From: Veillonella sp. R32
GTDB taxonomy: Bacteria; Bacillota; Negativicutes; Veillonellales; Veillonellaceae
Direction of reading: 5' to 3'
DNA length: 40,920 nucleotides
Assembly: GCF_010093125.1 (NCBI RefSeq)
Contig: NZ_NMZQ01000020.1
Span: 1-40,920 of the forward strand
In this document: positions 26,574 through 34,189 of the stretch, piece by piece
Layout: every line of letters starts with the position of its first letter
Position numbering within the stretch: position 1 is the stretch's first letter
Program-made: the position numbers and the translations under genes
The notes under the pieces: generated by a model
Told to the model about the DNA's origin: nothing
Seen by the model: the letters and a program-made list of their open reading frames with translations, nothing else
Database searches by the model: none

Positions 26574-26602
26574 ATTATACACAGGTAGGGAAAAGAAGTC
26601 AA
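26574..26602 (-). promoter_or_regulatory. Promoter of the Trp T-box/ECF operon
   Basis: TTGACT (26597-26602), 17-base spacer, TATAAT (26574-26579). One mismatch from consensus overall. Confidence 0.9.
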
Positions 26603-26643
26603 TATATACATGGATATTTTATAAACTTTATATTCGTCTAACA

Positions 26644-27108
26644 TTAAATATTACTCCGAGCAAAAAAATTATTATAATGAAAAATTACAACCCACTCATT
26701 AGTAAATTCATCTTTACCTGTAATCTTACTTTTTTTCATTATTGGTTCTGCTATAAAAAAATATTGATTATTATAAGCACTAAAGTCTTTATATTTTATA
26801 CCAATTTCACTAATCACCCACCCCATTCGCTCAAACTGTTCAATTAATTCATTTAATATTATATCCGGAGAATCATTAGTATGTACTATAAAGCTTATTT
26901 TCTTCTCAATCTGCAAATAACCTTTAACTTTCATTTCACTATGCTCATATTTTTGAACAAACTCTATTTGTTCTGCTGCCTGCTTCAAGAGTTCCACTCT
27001 CTGATTAATATAAGAATAAAAAACAATTTGATACAAGCAGCCCAATAAAAATACAGAAATTAAAACACCTCCATATATATACCCTAATTTACGAATAAAT
27101 TTTCTCAT
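26644..27108 (-). CDS. Small membrane-anchored protein, candidate orphan immunity protein, 154 aa
   Basis: No recognised family. One membrane segment (about 8-30) is followed by a soluble domain of about 120 residues with a predicted alpha/beta pattern (YINQRVELLKQAAEQIEFV, then GYLQIEKKISFIVHT). It resembles the N-terminal half of the 71-aa protein at 31466-31681 (both have YQI..YIN.R and Q/KSF..HSE), so the two are paralogues. The ATG follows the stop of a preceding reading frame by one base and has AAAGGAG upstream, which is typical of a toxin-tail/immunity arrangement. The strong AT bias matches the island. Function inferred from context only. Confidence 0.6.
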   Translation of the reverse strand: MRKFIRKLGYIYGGVLISVFLLGCLYQIVFYSYINQRVELLKQAAEQIEFVQKYEHSEMKVKGYLQIEKKISFIVHTNDSPDIILNELIEQFERMGWVISEIGIKYKDFSAYNNQYFFIAEPIMKKSKITGKDEFTNEWVVIFHYNNFFARSNI

Positions 27109-27111
27109 TTT

Positions 27112-27693
27112 ACAAATCTCCTTTATCCATTAAAAAATATCCCCTTCTGTTGTAGTCGCGCCCTGCTGCCATACTGGCGTGTAACGCACTCGCTGTATGG
27201 CTTTGGTAATATTCATATTTATAAGCTAATGCTAGATACCTAAAAAGCACCTTGGGATTTATATGCATTTTTGTGACTCTTTAAATACTCATAGTTATAA
27301 CGTATTTTATAAGGCATTTCTTCTAATGATTTAAAAATAATTGTATTATATTTATTTTTTATAAGTTCTATTTTATAACTATTTTGATATTCCATCTCAT
27401 CTAAATATAAATAGATATCATCATTATCATCAGAAAATATAATATAAATTCCCTTTTTATAGGCATAATAAGTTCCATCTTCTTTAAGTAAAGATTGTCC
27501 TTTATCAATTAACTCTATTTGCTTTTTTTTATCAAAAATACTATTATACTTTTCCATAATAACATATCGATATGTATAATATTCATATTGATGCCATAAA
27601 AATAAACCTATTATTTGAAAAAAAAGCTGTAGAAACTAGAATTAGAATCAAGATGCTTATAATTTTTATACTATTTTTAAATAAATTCTTCAT
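27112..27693 (-). pseudogene. Frameshifted small membrane protein gene
   Basis: The open piece 27240-27557 lacks a ribosome site. Its frame continues upstream without a stop to a T8 tract near 27620. Another frame continues from there to an ATG at 27693 encoding a hydrophobic N-terminus (FKNSIKIISILILILVSTAF). Removing one T joins them. A second slip at a T5 tract near 27240 would extend the C-terminus to RYLALAYKYEYY and on to a stop at about 27112, one base before the next ATG. The joined product would have a membrane anchor, and the YLKSHK to KYEYY region recalls the C-termini of the proteins at 29041 and 29644. Either a decaying gene or homopolymer-based phase variation. Confidence 0.5.
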
Positions 27694-27768
27694 AATACTA
27701 TACACCAGCCCCATATAGAGCTTTAAATATCATAATTAAATAACTGTTATTCAATAAGTAGTAATATT

Positions 27769-28362
27769 TTAAACTAAATAGAAAATTAAAAACCAAATCA
27801 CTGTAATCCTTATTAATTGTTTATCAATTTTCTTCTGATTCATATGCCACCATAAATTATAATCACCACCATGTCGCTCTTTTACTTTTGAATAAATACT
27901 ATTTAAATACAATTTAGCTATTATATCACCTATAAAAAATACTATTATAATTAGCAAAACCCAATATGCTCTTCGAAATAAATTTAAATATAGACAAGTA
28001 TCTCTTATAGTGTTTAATCCAAAAAAACTATATACATTAACTGCAATATTAGATTCATATTCGCTTATTATACCATTAATTAATCTACTCAATGAGCTTC
28101 TATTATGAAGTAAATAAACTAACGCACCATGATCCCAATACACAATACCCATATTAGTAAAAATAAATGCTGACACTCTCCCCGATAACTTTTGAAACAC
28201 AGTTTGATTCTTTAATAGAAAATATATATTCAGAAAAATCAACAATAAAAAGTTAGTATATATTTCCCATGCTCTATTTGATAAAACATACATATAAACA
28301 AGTAATAAGACAAAAAGTAATACAAATTTAAAATATTTTATCTTACATGATGAAAAAAACAT
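27769..28362 (-). CDS. Polytopic membrane protein, candidate immunity protein, 197 aa
   Basis: No recognised family. Three or four membrane segments: about 10-28, 35-50, 130-150 and near the C-terminus (IRITVIWFLIFYLV). A soluble loop lies between. GGGAGGG stands six bases before the ATG. It directly follows the haemagglutinin remnant ending at 28384, which suggests an immunity protein for a lost toxin end of that protein. Inference from context. Confidence 0.55.
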   Translation of the reverse strand: MFFSSCKIKYFKFVLLFVLLLVYMYVLSNRAWEIYTNFLLLIFLNIYFLLKNQTVFQKLSGRVSAFIFTNMGIVYWDHGALVYLLHNRSSLSRLINGIISEYESNIAVNVYSFFGLNTIRDTCLYLNLFRRAYWVLLIIIVFFIGDIIAKLYLNSIYSKVKERHGGDYNLWWHMNQKKIDKQLIRITVIWFLIFYLV

Positions 28363-28383
28363 ACTGGCCCTCCCATTTTTCTT

Positions 28384-28578
28384 TTACAATAAATATAAAT
28401 GCTTCGCCTGCTCATCATCATATACATAAGAAAACCCTTTAGATTTTGAGGTATATTCCGCTACATTATGAATATCTTCCATCACCAAGGTACCGGTCTT
28501 AACTACATTCTTAGATGGTGTAGCTTCACTATGTAATACAGCCCTGTTATAACATTTTGTATTAGAGCAAATTGTTAT
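28384..28578 (-). pseudogene. Remnant of a filamentous haemagglutinin/CdiA-like protein
   Basis: The minus strand is open for about 64 codons and ends with a stop at 28384-28386. It includes KNVVKTGTLVMEDIHN and VAEYTSKSKGFSY, which are characteristic of the repeated haemagglutinin region of FhaB/CdiA exoproteins (the TGTL..DI.N.AEY..KS.G.SY pattern). There is no start codon or ribosome site, and an in-frame stop lies just upstream. It is therefore a fragment of a protein normally of several thousand residues. Confidence 0.7.
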
Positions 28579-28587
28579 TCACATTCA

Positions 28588-29031
28588 CTAACATCTTCTC
28601 CACGTTAAAACTCGTTCTAAGAGTAAAAGTGCTATAAAAGGAATAAAAAACCTCATAATAAAATGTAACAAAGGAAATAATAATGCATTAATAATTGTGT
28701 ATGCATGAAAATAAGGATAAAAAACTAATTCAACATATTTATCTCTAATAATCACATCAAAAACAAATAAATATAAAGGCATAGAAGCTATATATAAACT
28801 CATAAACTGTTTAATAGAAAATATAGGAAAAAGATATTTATTACTATATCGCACACGCCAATAATAGATCCAATAGCTGCAAATTAACCCATTAAGAATA
28901 AGTAAAAAAACACGATTACTTTCTGTTATAAAACCTCGTAATGCATCCCAGGTAATATAGTATGCTAAAGAAATAAGAAAAAATTTAAGAATTTCATTTC
29001 CTATCCTTCCTACTAAAAATAAATTTCTCAT
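28588..29031 (-). CDS. Polytopic membrane protein, candidate immunity protein, 147 aa
   Basis: Unrecognised. Four membrane segments at about 12-28, 37-55, 68-88 and 105-135 leave little soluble domain. It begins nine bases after the stop of the 156-aa gene and ends just before the haemagglutinin fragment. GGAGATAGG-type ribosome site. It is AT-rich like its neighbours. Likely part of the orphan immunity array. Confidence 0.5.
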   Translation of the reverse strand: MRNLFLVGRIGNEILKFFLISLAYYITWDALRGFITESNRVFLLILNGLICSYWIYYWRVRYSNKYLFPIFSIKQFMSLYIASMPLYLFVFDVIIRDKYVELVFYPYFHAYTIINALLFPLLHFIMRFFIPFIALLLLERVLTWRRC

Positions 29032-29040
29032 ACCTATCTC

Positions 29041-29511
29041 CTAATAATACTTTGATTCTAATATATTTAGATACGGTAGCCACAAGGACGTACGATGAAT
29101 TTGTAAATAATCATATATGGCTTTTTCTGCTTGGGGAATATTTTTTATCCCCTTATGTATTAGTATTTTCTTACTATATTCATTATCTTCATGCTGTTGT
29201 CGATGAAATTCTATCAACCCTTTATTTTCAAGAAATAAATTATAACTATTTACTATATGTGTCTCTAGATTAAATGTAATCAGTTCCTGATTTTTAATCA
29301 AGTATACTCTATCTTTTTTGATTATAAACGACTCAACTTCACTTACTACTATCGGAGTATCACTTGTAAAATCTTTATGAAATTCCGCTCCATCTCCAAA
29401 AAAATCAACAAAATAATACCTTATCTCATAAGACCGTCCTAAATAAAACATAGATATTATAGTAAATAACCAAAGTAAACAATAGCTAAATTTTTTCTTT
29501 GCTTTTACCAT
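29041..29511 (-). CDS. Membrane-anchored small protein, paralogue A2, 156 aa
   Basis: One N-terminal membrane segment (about 8-25), then an extracytoplasmic domain starting YEIRYYFVDFFGDGAEFHKDF and ending WLPYLNILESKYY. It is a clear paralogue of the next gene upstream (29644-30105): both share MVKA/MIKA starts, the FGDG/WGDG motif, DxVVISxxxSF and the LWLPYLN.LE.KYY end. Family not recognised. The region upstream of both genes is duplicated as well. Confidence 0.6.
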   Translation of the reverse strand: MVKAKKKFSYCLLWLFTIISMFYLGRSYEIRYYFVDFFGDGAEFHKDFTSDTPIVVSEVESFIIKKDRVYLIKNQELITFNLETHIVNSYNLFLENKGLIEFHRQQHEDNEYSKKILIHKGIKNIPQAEKAIYDYLQIHRTSLWLPYLNILESKYY

Positions 29512-29565
29512 TTATTTATCCTCAATGTATAAACCTATTTGTCTAATATATACATTATATTTCAC

Positions 29566-29640
29566 ACCGATTTCTTATATTTGAATAAAAAATATTTAAT
29601 ACAGAAAGCCAAAATATAAATAAGCTCTCAAATTTTAAAG
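29566..29640 (-). pseudogene. Duplicated 3' end of the 172-aa membrane protein gene
   Basis: This stretch closely matches the last 24 or so codons of the gene at 30154-30672 (compare 30164-30234). It lies in the gap between the two A-type paralogues. It is what remains of a second copy of that gene after a block duplication. Confidence 0.65.
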
Positions 29641-29643
29641 TGC

Positions 29644-30105
29644 CTAATAATACTTTGCTTCTAATACATTTAGATACGGTAACCACAAACCTATATAACG
29701 ATGCTTTAATGATTCATAGACTTTTCTATCTTCAGTTGGCATAGCATTTATATCCTTATAAACAAAAATGTATTTCCTATATGCTTTTGTATCCCTATAA
29801 ATGCCCATTAAAGTACTGACTGAATTATAAACATTATAAGAGAAGATCTTTTCATCCATTTTATCTAAAACTATAAATTCCTTATTCGTCATTAAATAAA
29901 TTTTGTTATTAACAATGTTAAAAGACTGGATTCTACTAATTACTACATCATCCATATCATTATCAAAATTTCTATAAAAAACAACTCCATCACCCCAATA
30001 GTTAGTAATTTCATATTTAATTGGAGCTTTATTGTAAAAGAATATTATTGTTACAAATATTAACCATATTCCTAAGTATCTCAACATATATTGTGCTTTT
30101 ATCAT
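29644..30105 (-). CDS. Membrane-anchored small protein, paralogue A1, 153 aa
   Basis: One membrane segment (about 9-24) and a soluble domain with YWGDGVVFYRNF and the C-terminal WLPYLNVLEAKYY. About half of the residues agree with the 156-aa protein downstream, so they arose by duplication. It starts 48 bases after the 172-aa gene. No enzymatic motif is seen. Candidate immunity protein by context. Confidence 0.6.
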   Translation of the reverse strand: MIKAQYMLRYLGIWLIFVTIIFFYNKAPIKYEITNYWGDGVVFYRNFDNDMDDVVISRIQSFNIVNNKIYLMTNKEFIVLDKMDEKIFSYNVYNSVSTLMGIYRDTKAYRKYIFVYKDINAMPTEDRKVYESLKHRYIGLWLPYLNVLEAKYY

Positions 30106-30153
30106 GAATTCTCACTTTCTATATATAAATCTATTGGTGCGATATATATAGTT

Positions 30154-30672
30154 TTACATTAACTTCTTATATTTGAATAAAAAAGTATTTAACACAGAAA
30201 GCCAAAATATAAGTTGGCTTTCAAATTTTAAAAAACCTAATAAAGCCACAATAAAATAAAAACTATCTGCTAAATAAACACAGTCATTCTTATAAAAAAA
30301 GAAAATCATTGTCATCAATAATTTATTTATTAAATTATATATACAAAAATAAATAACGTCATAATACAATATAAAATTGCTTATGCTATCTAAAATGCTA
30401 TTCCAAAGGCTAATAAAATTATAACCTCTATAAAGCTCAAAAAAACTACTAGTATAACTATTTATATTTACTATGTTAAATAAAAGCCATAAACTAATAA
30501 TTATTACTTTATTCTCTATAAATATAGTCCTATATTTATAGAGAATAAAACTTCCTACCACCATAGCAATAAGACCTACTGGAATAGATATTAAGAATGA
30601 TAAAACCATAGATAAAAACATAATAGCATATAAAGAGATTATACTTTTTAAAAATATAGTAAAATATTTCAA
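30154..30672 (-). CDS. Polytopic membrane protein with TTG start, candidate immunity protein, 172 aa
   Basis: Unrecognised, with four or five membrane segments spread over the whole length. The first codon is TTG (30670-30672) behind AAGGAGG at a spacing of about ten. It overlaps the TGA stop (30669-30671) of the preceding toxin-like tail in the string TTGA. That is the coupling expected of a CdiA-CT/CdiI-type pair. Inference: it protects against the membrane-acting or transported toxin whose tail precedes it. Confidence 0.6.
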   Translation of the reverse strand: MKYFTIFLKSIISLYAIMFLSMVLSFLISIPVGLIAMVVGSFILYKYRTIFIENKVIIISLWLLFNIVNINSYTSSFFELYRGYNFISLWNSILDSISNFILYYDVIYFCIYNLINKLLMTMIFFFYKNDCVYLADSFYFIVALLGFLKFESQLIFWLSVLNTFLFKYKKLM

Positions 30673-30985
30673 TCTATTTCAACCTCCTTATTTTCCAATC
30701 CATCTAAGAATTTACCTTTAGCTCGCTCTCGCAAAAGACTATAATTATCTCTACCACTTTCTTGTAAATTTTTACAAGAATAATAATTTTGTATCATCAT
30801 CCACTCGTAGCCGTAATGGATATTTGACTATCTTTCGAAATGACATTACCACCCGTATACGTTACCGAATGAAGTGATTGCAATTGTGATGAGATATAAG
30901 CGCCCCTAAACTAACTGTTAGACCTGAACTAGAGCGTTTAACATAATATGTTACATCTGCTGTACTTCTAAAGTCGTCGCTAAAA
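30669..30985 (-). pseudogene. Broken CdiA/FHA-like exoprotein end with toxin-like tail
   Basis: Three frames carry consecutive pieces. Near 30895-30985 a piece reads STADVTYYVKRSSSGLTVSL. Near 30797-30890 another reads SVTYTGGNVISKDSQISITA and stops. Both resemble FhaB/CdiA haemagglutinin repeats. A third frame, ending at 30669, encodes about 48 residues without such repeats (YGYEWMMIQNYY, then LLRERAKGKFLDGLENKEVE). This may be the end of a C-terminal toxin domain. Frameshifts separate the pieces, so the gene is dead. Confidence 0.6.
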
Positions 30986-31414
30986 AGTATCCATACTATA
31001 AAAAATAATGTAAACTTTAAAACCATATAATATTATGATAAAAACTCTCAAAATATGACATATTACATAAAAAAGACGCCTAATATTTCTACTATATTTA
31101 TTCCAGACCATCCCTAATTTATAATATCTAATAATTATAGAAAAACAACTCCAGCCTAAAATACCTAATCCAAATTCAAATAAAACATCGCCTATATAAG
31201 ATAAAGATAGCAAAGAAGCCATAATAAAAACTATACCTAATGGTAAAAATAAAAATGTATACCATATTTTTTTATTTATATTTTTTCGCTCTCCACGTCT
31301 AGAATAATAAAAAATTAAAAAACAAGAAATAGCTATAAAAAAACCTCCTGGATTTATCATCTTATTACTTACCGCCCTTCGATAACTTAGTTTTAGAAAC
31401 CGTGATTTCACCAT
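30980..31414 (-). CDS. Membrane protein of the immunity island, 144 aa
   Basis: Unrecognised. Basic N-terminus, membrane segments at about 24-37, 50-70, 78-95 and 118-140. Its stop (30980-30982) overlaps the start of the haemagglutinin remnant. No strong ribosome site is seen, so it may itself be a remnant or be translated from an alternative start at Met20. Confidence 0.45.
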   Translation of the reverse strand: MVKSRFLKLSYRRAVSNKMINPGGFFIAISCFLIFYYSRRGERKNINKKIWYTFLFLPLGIVFIMASLLSLSYIGDVLFEFGLGILGWSCFSIIIRYYKLGMVWNKYSRNIRRLFYVICHILRVFIIILYGFKVYIIFYSMDTF

Positions 31415-31465
31415 TTAACTATTACTAAGTACTTTTTATTTGCTACTCCACCCTAATTTTTCTCT

Positions 31466-31681
31466 TTATAGATTATGCCTTGAAAAAAGTGCCATTGGCT
31501 CAGAATGCTGAGATATATTAGTTAATGAAAAACTTTTTAACTGATTACTTAAGGTATTAGAACGTTCGTTAATATACCGAGAACCAAATATTTGATACAT
31601 AATACAACTAATTATATAAATAAACAAAAGGCTAATTAAGAATTTTCTAATTATCTTCAGTATAAATTTCCATTTATTCAT
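31466..31681 (-). CDS. Truncated paralogue of the 154-aa membrane-anchored protein, 71 aa
   Basis: One membrane segment (about 12-30) followed by MYQIFGSRYINERSNTLSNQLKSF and QHSEP, which aligns with residues 10-60 of the protein at 26644-27108. The soluble domain is then cut off. Probably a gene truncated by deletion. Weak ribosome site. Confidence 0.5.
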   Translation of the reverse strand: MNKWKFILKIIRKFLISLLFIYIISCIMYQIFGSRYINERSNTLSNQLKSFSLTNISQHSEPMALFSRHNL

Positions 31682-31724
31682 TTTCTAATTCCCGTATATT
31701 TCTGACAAAGAAAACGTACTCAAT

Positions 31725-31862
31725 TCACATCCCCCAGTTCAACTTGAGTAATAAAAAAGAAGGCTCCGTTTCATCTAATGCACTGTCTGTGTCAGTGGAC
31801 GTACGGATACCTTCTATCTCTACTCGCTTTGTCTGGTTTCGTTCATTACAAGCCTGCTTCAT
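31725..31862 (-). CDS. Short hydrophilic reading frame, 45 aa
   Basis: A 45-codon frame begins with MKQACNERNQ behind TTAGGAGTG and ends at 31725. Its codon content is less AT-rich than the genes downstream. No domain is recognised. It is the most upstream gene of the island and may be the 5' end of a truncated gene, or a small protein. Confidence 0.4.
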   Translation of the reverse strand: MKQACNERNQTKRVEIEGIRTSTDTDSALDETEPSFLLLKLNWGM

Positions 31863-32073
31863 AGTAACACTCCTAACCTCTTGCTTAATAAATATATTTT
31901 CTACATATATTTATTCTATTTATGACAATTTTATCTTATATGCGGACATTTGTCCATCATTCTTTTTTCATAAAAATCAAGCTATAACGGCTTCGTCTTC
32001 AGTTCTAAGGAATTATTCAATTCCAATAGCCTATAAAAATTCCAAGAGCCAATAAATAAACATACACAACATA
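31863..32073. other. Divergent intergenic region
   Basis: AT-rich DNA between the minus-strand island and the plus-strand pan genes. I see no gene with a ribosome site and no clear promoter for the island. Confidence 0.4.
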
Positions 32074-32102
32074 TTGACAACCCTCCTCCCCTATACTACT
32101 AT
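32074..32102 (+). promoter_or_regulatory. Promoter of panG-panB
   Basis: TTGACA (32074-32079), 17-base spacer, TACTAT (32097-32102). Transcription should begin near 32109, giving a leader of about 260 nt. Confidence 0.85.
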
Positions 32103-32108
32103 GAACGT

Positions 32109-32340
32109 ATACTAGGATTTCATGAGATTCGGCATTTTTATGGCTCATCAGTCTGTGAATGGTATCTCCCCAGAACCATATCGCTTCGTTACTGCCAGAG
32201 CAAACCTATCGCTAGGCTTAGTTGCCTTCCATGAAACAACGGTATCTTGTCATATTCGCTTGGATCTATGAGACCGGGACGAGACGCTACACAGGATATT
32301 TAGGCGCATTTCGTGGTCGAAGTGCGCCTTTTTTGCGCCA
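32109..32340 (+). promoter_or_regulatory. Structured leader with terminator before panG-panB (unassigned)
   Basis: The long leader contains several possible hairpins, among them GGTAT/ACCAT near 32160 and CCTA-TCGC-TAGG near 32211. It ends in an intrinsic terminator (arms GGCGCA 32303-32308 and TGCGCC 32323-32328, then T6). A terminator placed between promoter and first gene implies regulated read-through. I find no T-box core, and no TPP, FMN, SAM or lysine riboswitch core. The 'pan' RNA motif known from panB leaders is the obvious comparison. Confidence 0.6.
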
Positions 32341-32368
32341 AGTCTCCAGAAAGGAGTTCTATGAAACT

Positions 32369-33223
32369 ATGAAAATCGGTATTATCGGTGGTGGTAAAGT
32401 AGGGCAAAGTATAGCCACCGCCCTAGCCAGCCAAGTCGTAGGTCTAGTCAGTGCTTCACCTGAAACGACAGCTCAATTGGCGCAACGATTTCAGACCCCT
32501 ACTTACAATCTAATAGAATTAGTGCAACAAAGTGATGTTATCTTCTTAACCGTACCAGACAGAGTAATTTCTACGGTGGCCTCTAAAATAGCTAGGCTAT
32601 GCCAAAATAGGCCTAACCTAAGAGGCAAAATTTTCTTACACTGTAGCGGAAGTTTAGGCCTCGAACCATTAGCGCCCCTAGCCAAACTAGGCGCGTCTGT
32701 TGGTAGTTTACATCCCCTTCAAACCTTTGCTCATACACAAACTTCCTTACAGGGCGTGTATATGGCCATTGATGGAGATGAAAACGCCCTAACCGTAACA
32801 CGTAAAATAGCCACCCAATTGCAAGGGCAAGCGTTTCACGTGCCCCCTGAAGAACGAGCGGCCTACCATGCGGCTGCCTGTATATGTTCCAATTATACGG
32901 TAACGTTACAAGCCTTAAGTCAACAACTTTTCAGTCATTGGCTACCCGCTGAGGCGGCCTGGCAGGCGCTCTTACCTTTGTTTCAGGGAACGGCCCATAA
33001 TCTAAGCCACGCAACGAACCCGCAAACGGTCTTAACCGGGCCTATCGCGCGTGGTGATATAGCAACCATACGCCAACATCTAACGGTCTTACCGCCTGAA
33101 TATGTGCCTAGCTATTGTCATTTAGGGCTTATGACCGCCCAGTTGGCCGTACAAAATGGTACTATCACTAGCACGCAAGCTAACGAATTAACTGACTTAT
33201 TTACTAAAACGTTAACGCATTAA
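32369..33223 (+). CDS. panG: Rossmann/DUF2520 protein, likely ketopantoate reductase PanG, 284 aa
   Basis: Residues 1-110 form an NAD(P)-binding Rossmann fold starting MKIGIIGGGKVGQSIA. A DUF2520 domain follows, with SLHPLQTF, the His in AAYHAAACICSNY and LTGPIARGD. PanG was described as an alternative ketopantoate reductase, and I recall it as belonging to this family. Its place directly before panB supports reduction of ketopantoate to pantoate. The frame is open from 32222, but that part is the leader and terminator. I start at 32369; the AAAGGAG is about 12 bases away, rather far. Other roles for DUF2520 proteins cannot be excluded. Confidence 0.8.
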   Translation: MKIGIIGGGKVGQSIATALASQVVGLVSASPETTAQLAQRFQTPTYNLIELVQQSDVIFLTVPDRVISTVASKIARLCQNRPNLRGKIFLHCSGSLGLEPLAPLAKLGASVGSLHPLQTFAHTQTSLQGVYMAIDGDENALTVTRKIATQLQGQAFHVPPEERAAYHAAACICSNYTVTLQALSQQLFSHWLPAEAAWQALLPLFQGTAHNLSHATNPQTVLTGPIARGDIATIRQHLTVLPPEYVPSYCHLGLMTAQLAVQNGTITSTQANELTDLFTKTLTH

Positions 33224-33253
33224 ACGGAAAACATCCCACAAAGGAGTCTTACC

Positions 33254-34114
33254 ATGAATACAGAAACGAATCTCACCCCAAAGAAACCCGTTACAATTAC
33301 TACGATTAAAGATATGAAACAAAAGGGCGAACCGATTACTATGATTACAGCCTACGATGTAGCTATGGCCCACAATGTAAACGAAGCGGGTATCGACATG
33401 ATTTTAGTAGGCGATTCTCTAGGCAACGTAATCCTCGGTTACCCCTCTACAATCCCGGTTACGATGGACGATATGGTGCATCATACCAAAGCAGTCATGC
33501 GCGGTAATAGTACGGCCCTCGTTGTAGCAGACATGCCATTCATGAGCTACCAAGCCAACATCACCGATGCACTGTATAATGCAGGTCGTTTACTAAAAGA
33601 GACAGGCTGTACGGCAGTGAAACTAGAAGGGGGCCAGGAAGTGTGCGAATTAGTTCACAAATTAACGACCGCTGGCATTCCTGTAGTAGCTCATATTGGC
33701 CTAACGCCTCAATCGGTCAATCAATTAGGTGGTTTTAAAGTACAGGGTAAAGAAGTGGCGGCTGCGCAACAATTACTGGCCGATGCCAAAGCCCTAGAAG
33801 CGGCTGGCGCTTTTGCATGTGTCTTAGAATGTGTACCCGCCGCACTAGCTACCAAGATTACGGCTGAACTCACCACTATGGCCACCATTGGTATTGGTGC
33901 TGGCAACGGCTGTGATGGGCAGGTCCTTGTCTGCAATGACTTACTAGGTGTCAGCACTGGTTTCACCCCTAAGTTTGTGAAACGATATGCCAATGTTCAC
34001 GATATAACAATCAACGCCGTAAAAGACTACATTAAAGATGTAAAAGAAAGGAGCTTTCCTGCTCCAGAACACACCTTTAAAATTGATGATTCTGTGTTAG
34101 AAAAGCTCTACTAA
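33254..34114 (+). CDS. panB: 3-methyl-2-oxobutanoate hydroxymethyltransferase PanB, 286 aa
   Basis: First committed step of pantothenate synthesis: ketoisovalerate plus methylene-tetrahydrofolate to ketopantoate. The TIM-barrel motifs MITAYDVAMA, LVGDSLGNVILGY, VKLEGG, HIGLTPQS and GIGAGNGCDGQVLV are all present. Family length about 270-280. AAAGGAG stands seven bases before the ATG, 30 bp after panG. panC and panD are not adjacent. Confidence 0.97.
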   Translation: MNTETNLTPKKPVTITTIKDMKQKGEPITMITAYDVAMAHNVNEAGIDMILVGDSLGNVILGYPSTIPVTMDDMVHHTKAVMRGNSTALVVADMPFMSYQANITDALYNAGRLLKETGCTAVKLEGGQEVCELVHKLTTAGIPVVAHIGLTPQSVNQLGGFKVQGKEVAAAQQLLADAKALEAAGAFACVLECVPAALATKITAELTTMATIGIGAGNGCDGQVLVCNDLLGVSTGFTPKFVKRYANVHDITINAVKDYIKDVKERSFPAPEHTFKIDDSVLEKLY

Positions 34115-34156
34115 ATGCTTAGTTATAGGCTTATAATCGCTATTTTATACCATACT

Positions 34157-34183
34157 TGCTATTAAATATCCATTTTAATAGCA
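34157..34183. terminator. Weak hairpin between convergent panB and leuB
   Basis: Arms TGCTATTAAA and TTTAATAGCA with a short loop lie between the two convergent stops. There is no T-run beyond the stem, so it is only a candidate bidirectional terminator. Confidence 0.4.
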
Positions 34184-34189
34184 TAATAG

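Noticed and set aside
31744-32055. A 103-codon plus-strand frame
   Set aside because: It is antisense to the 45-aa frame with a good ribosome site, has no ribosome site of its own and reads through AT-rich non-coding DNA.
32222-32368. N-terminal 49-residue extension of the PanG-like protein
   Set aside because: It would translate the leader terminator; the Rossmann fold begins at MKIGIIGGG, the normal N-terminus of such folds.
33721-33993. A 90-codon minus-strand frame inside panB
   Set aside because: Antisense shadow of the strongly conserved panB coding sequence.
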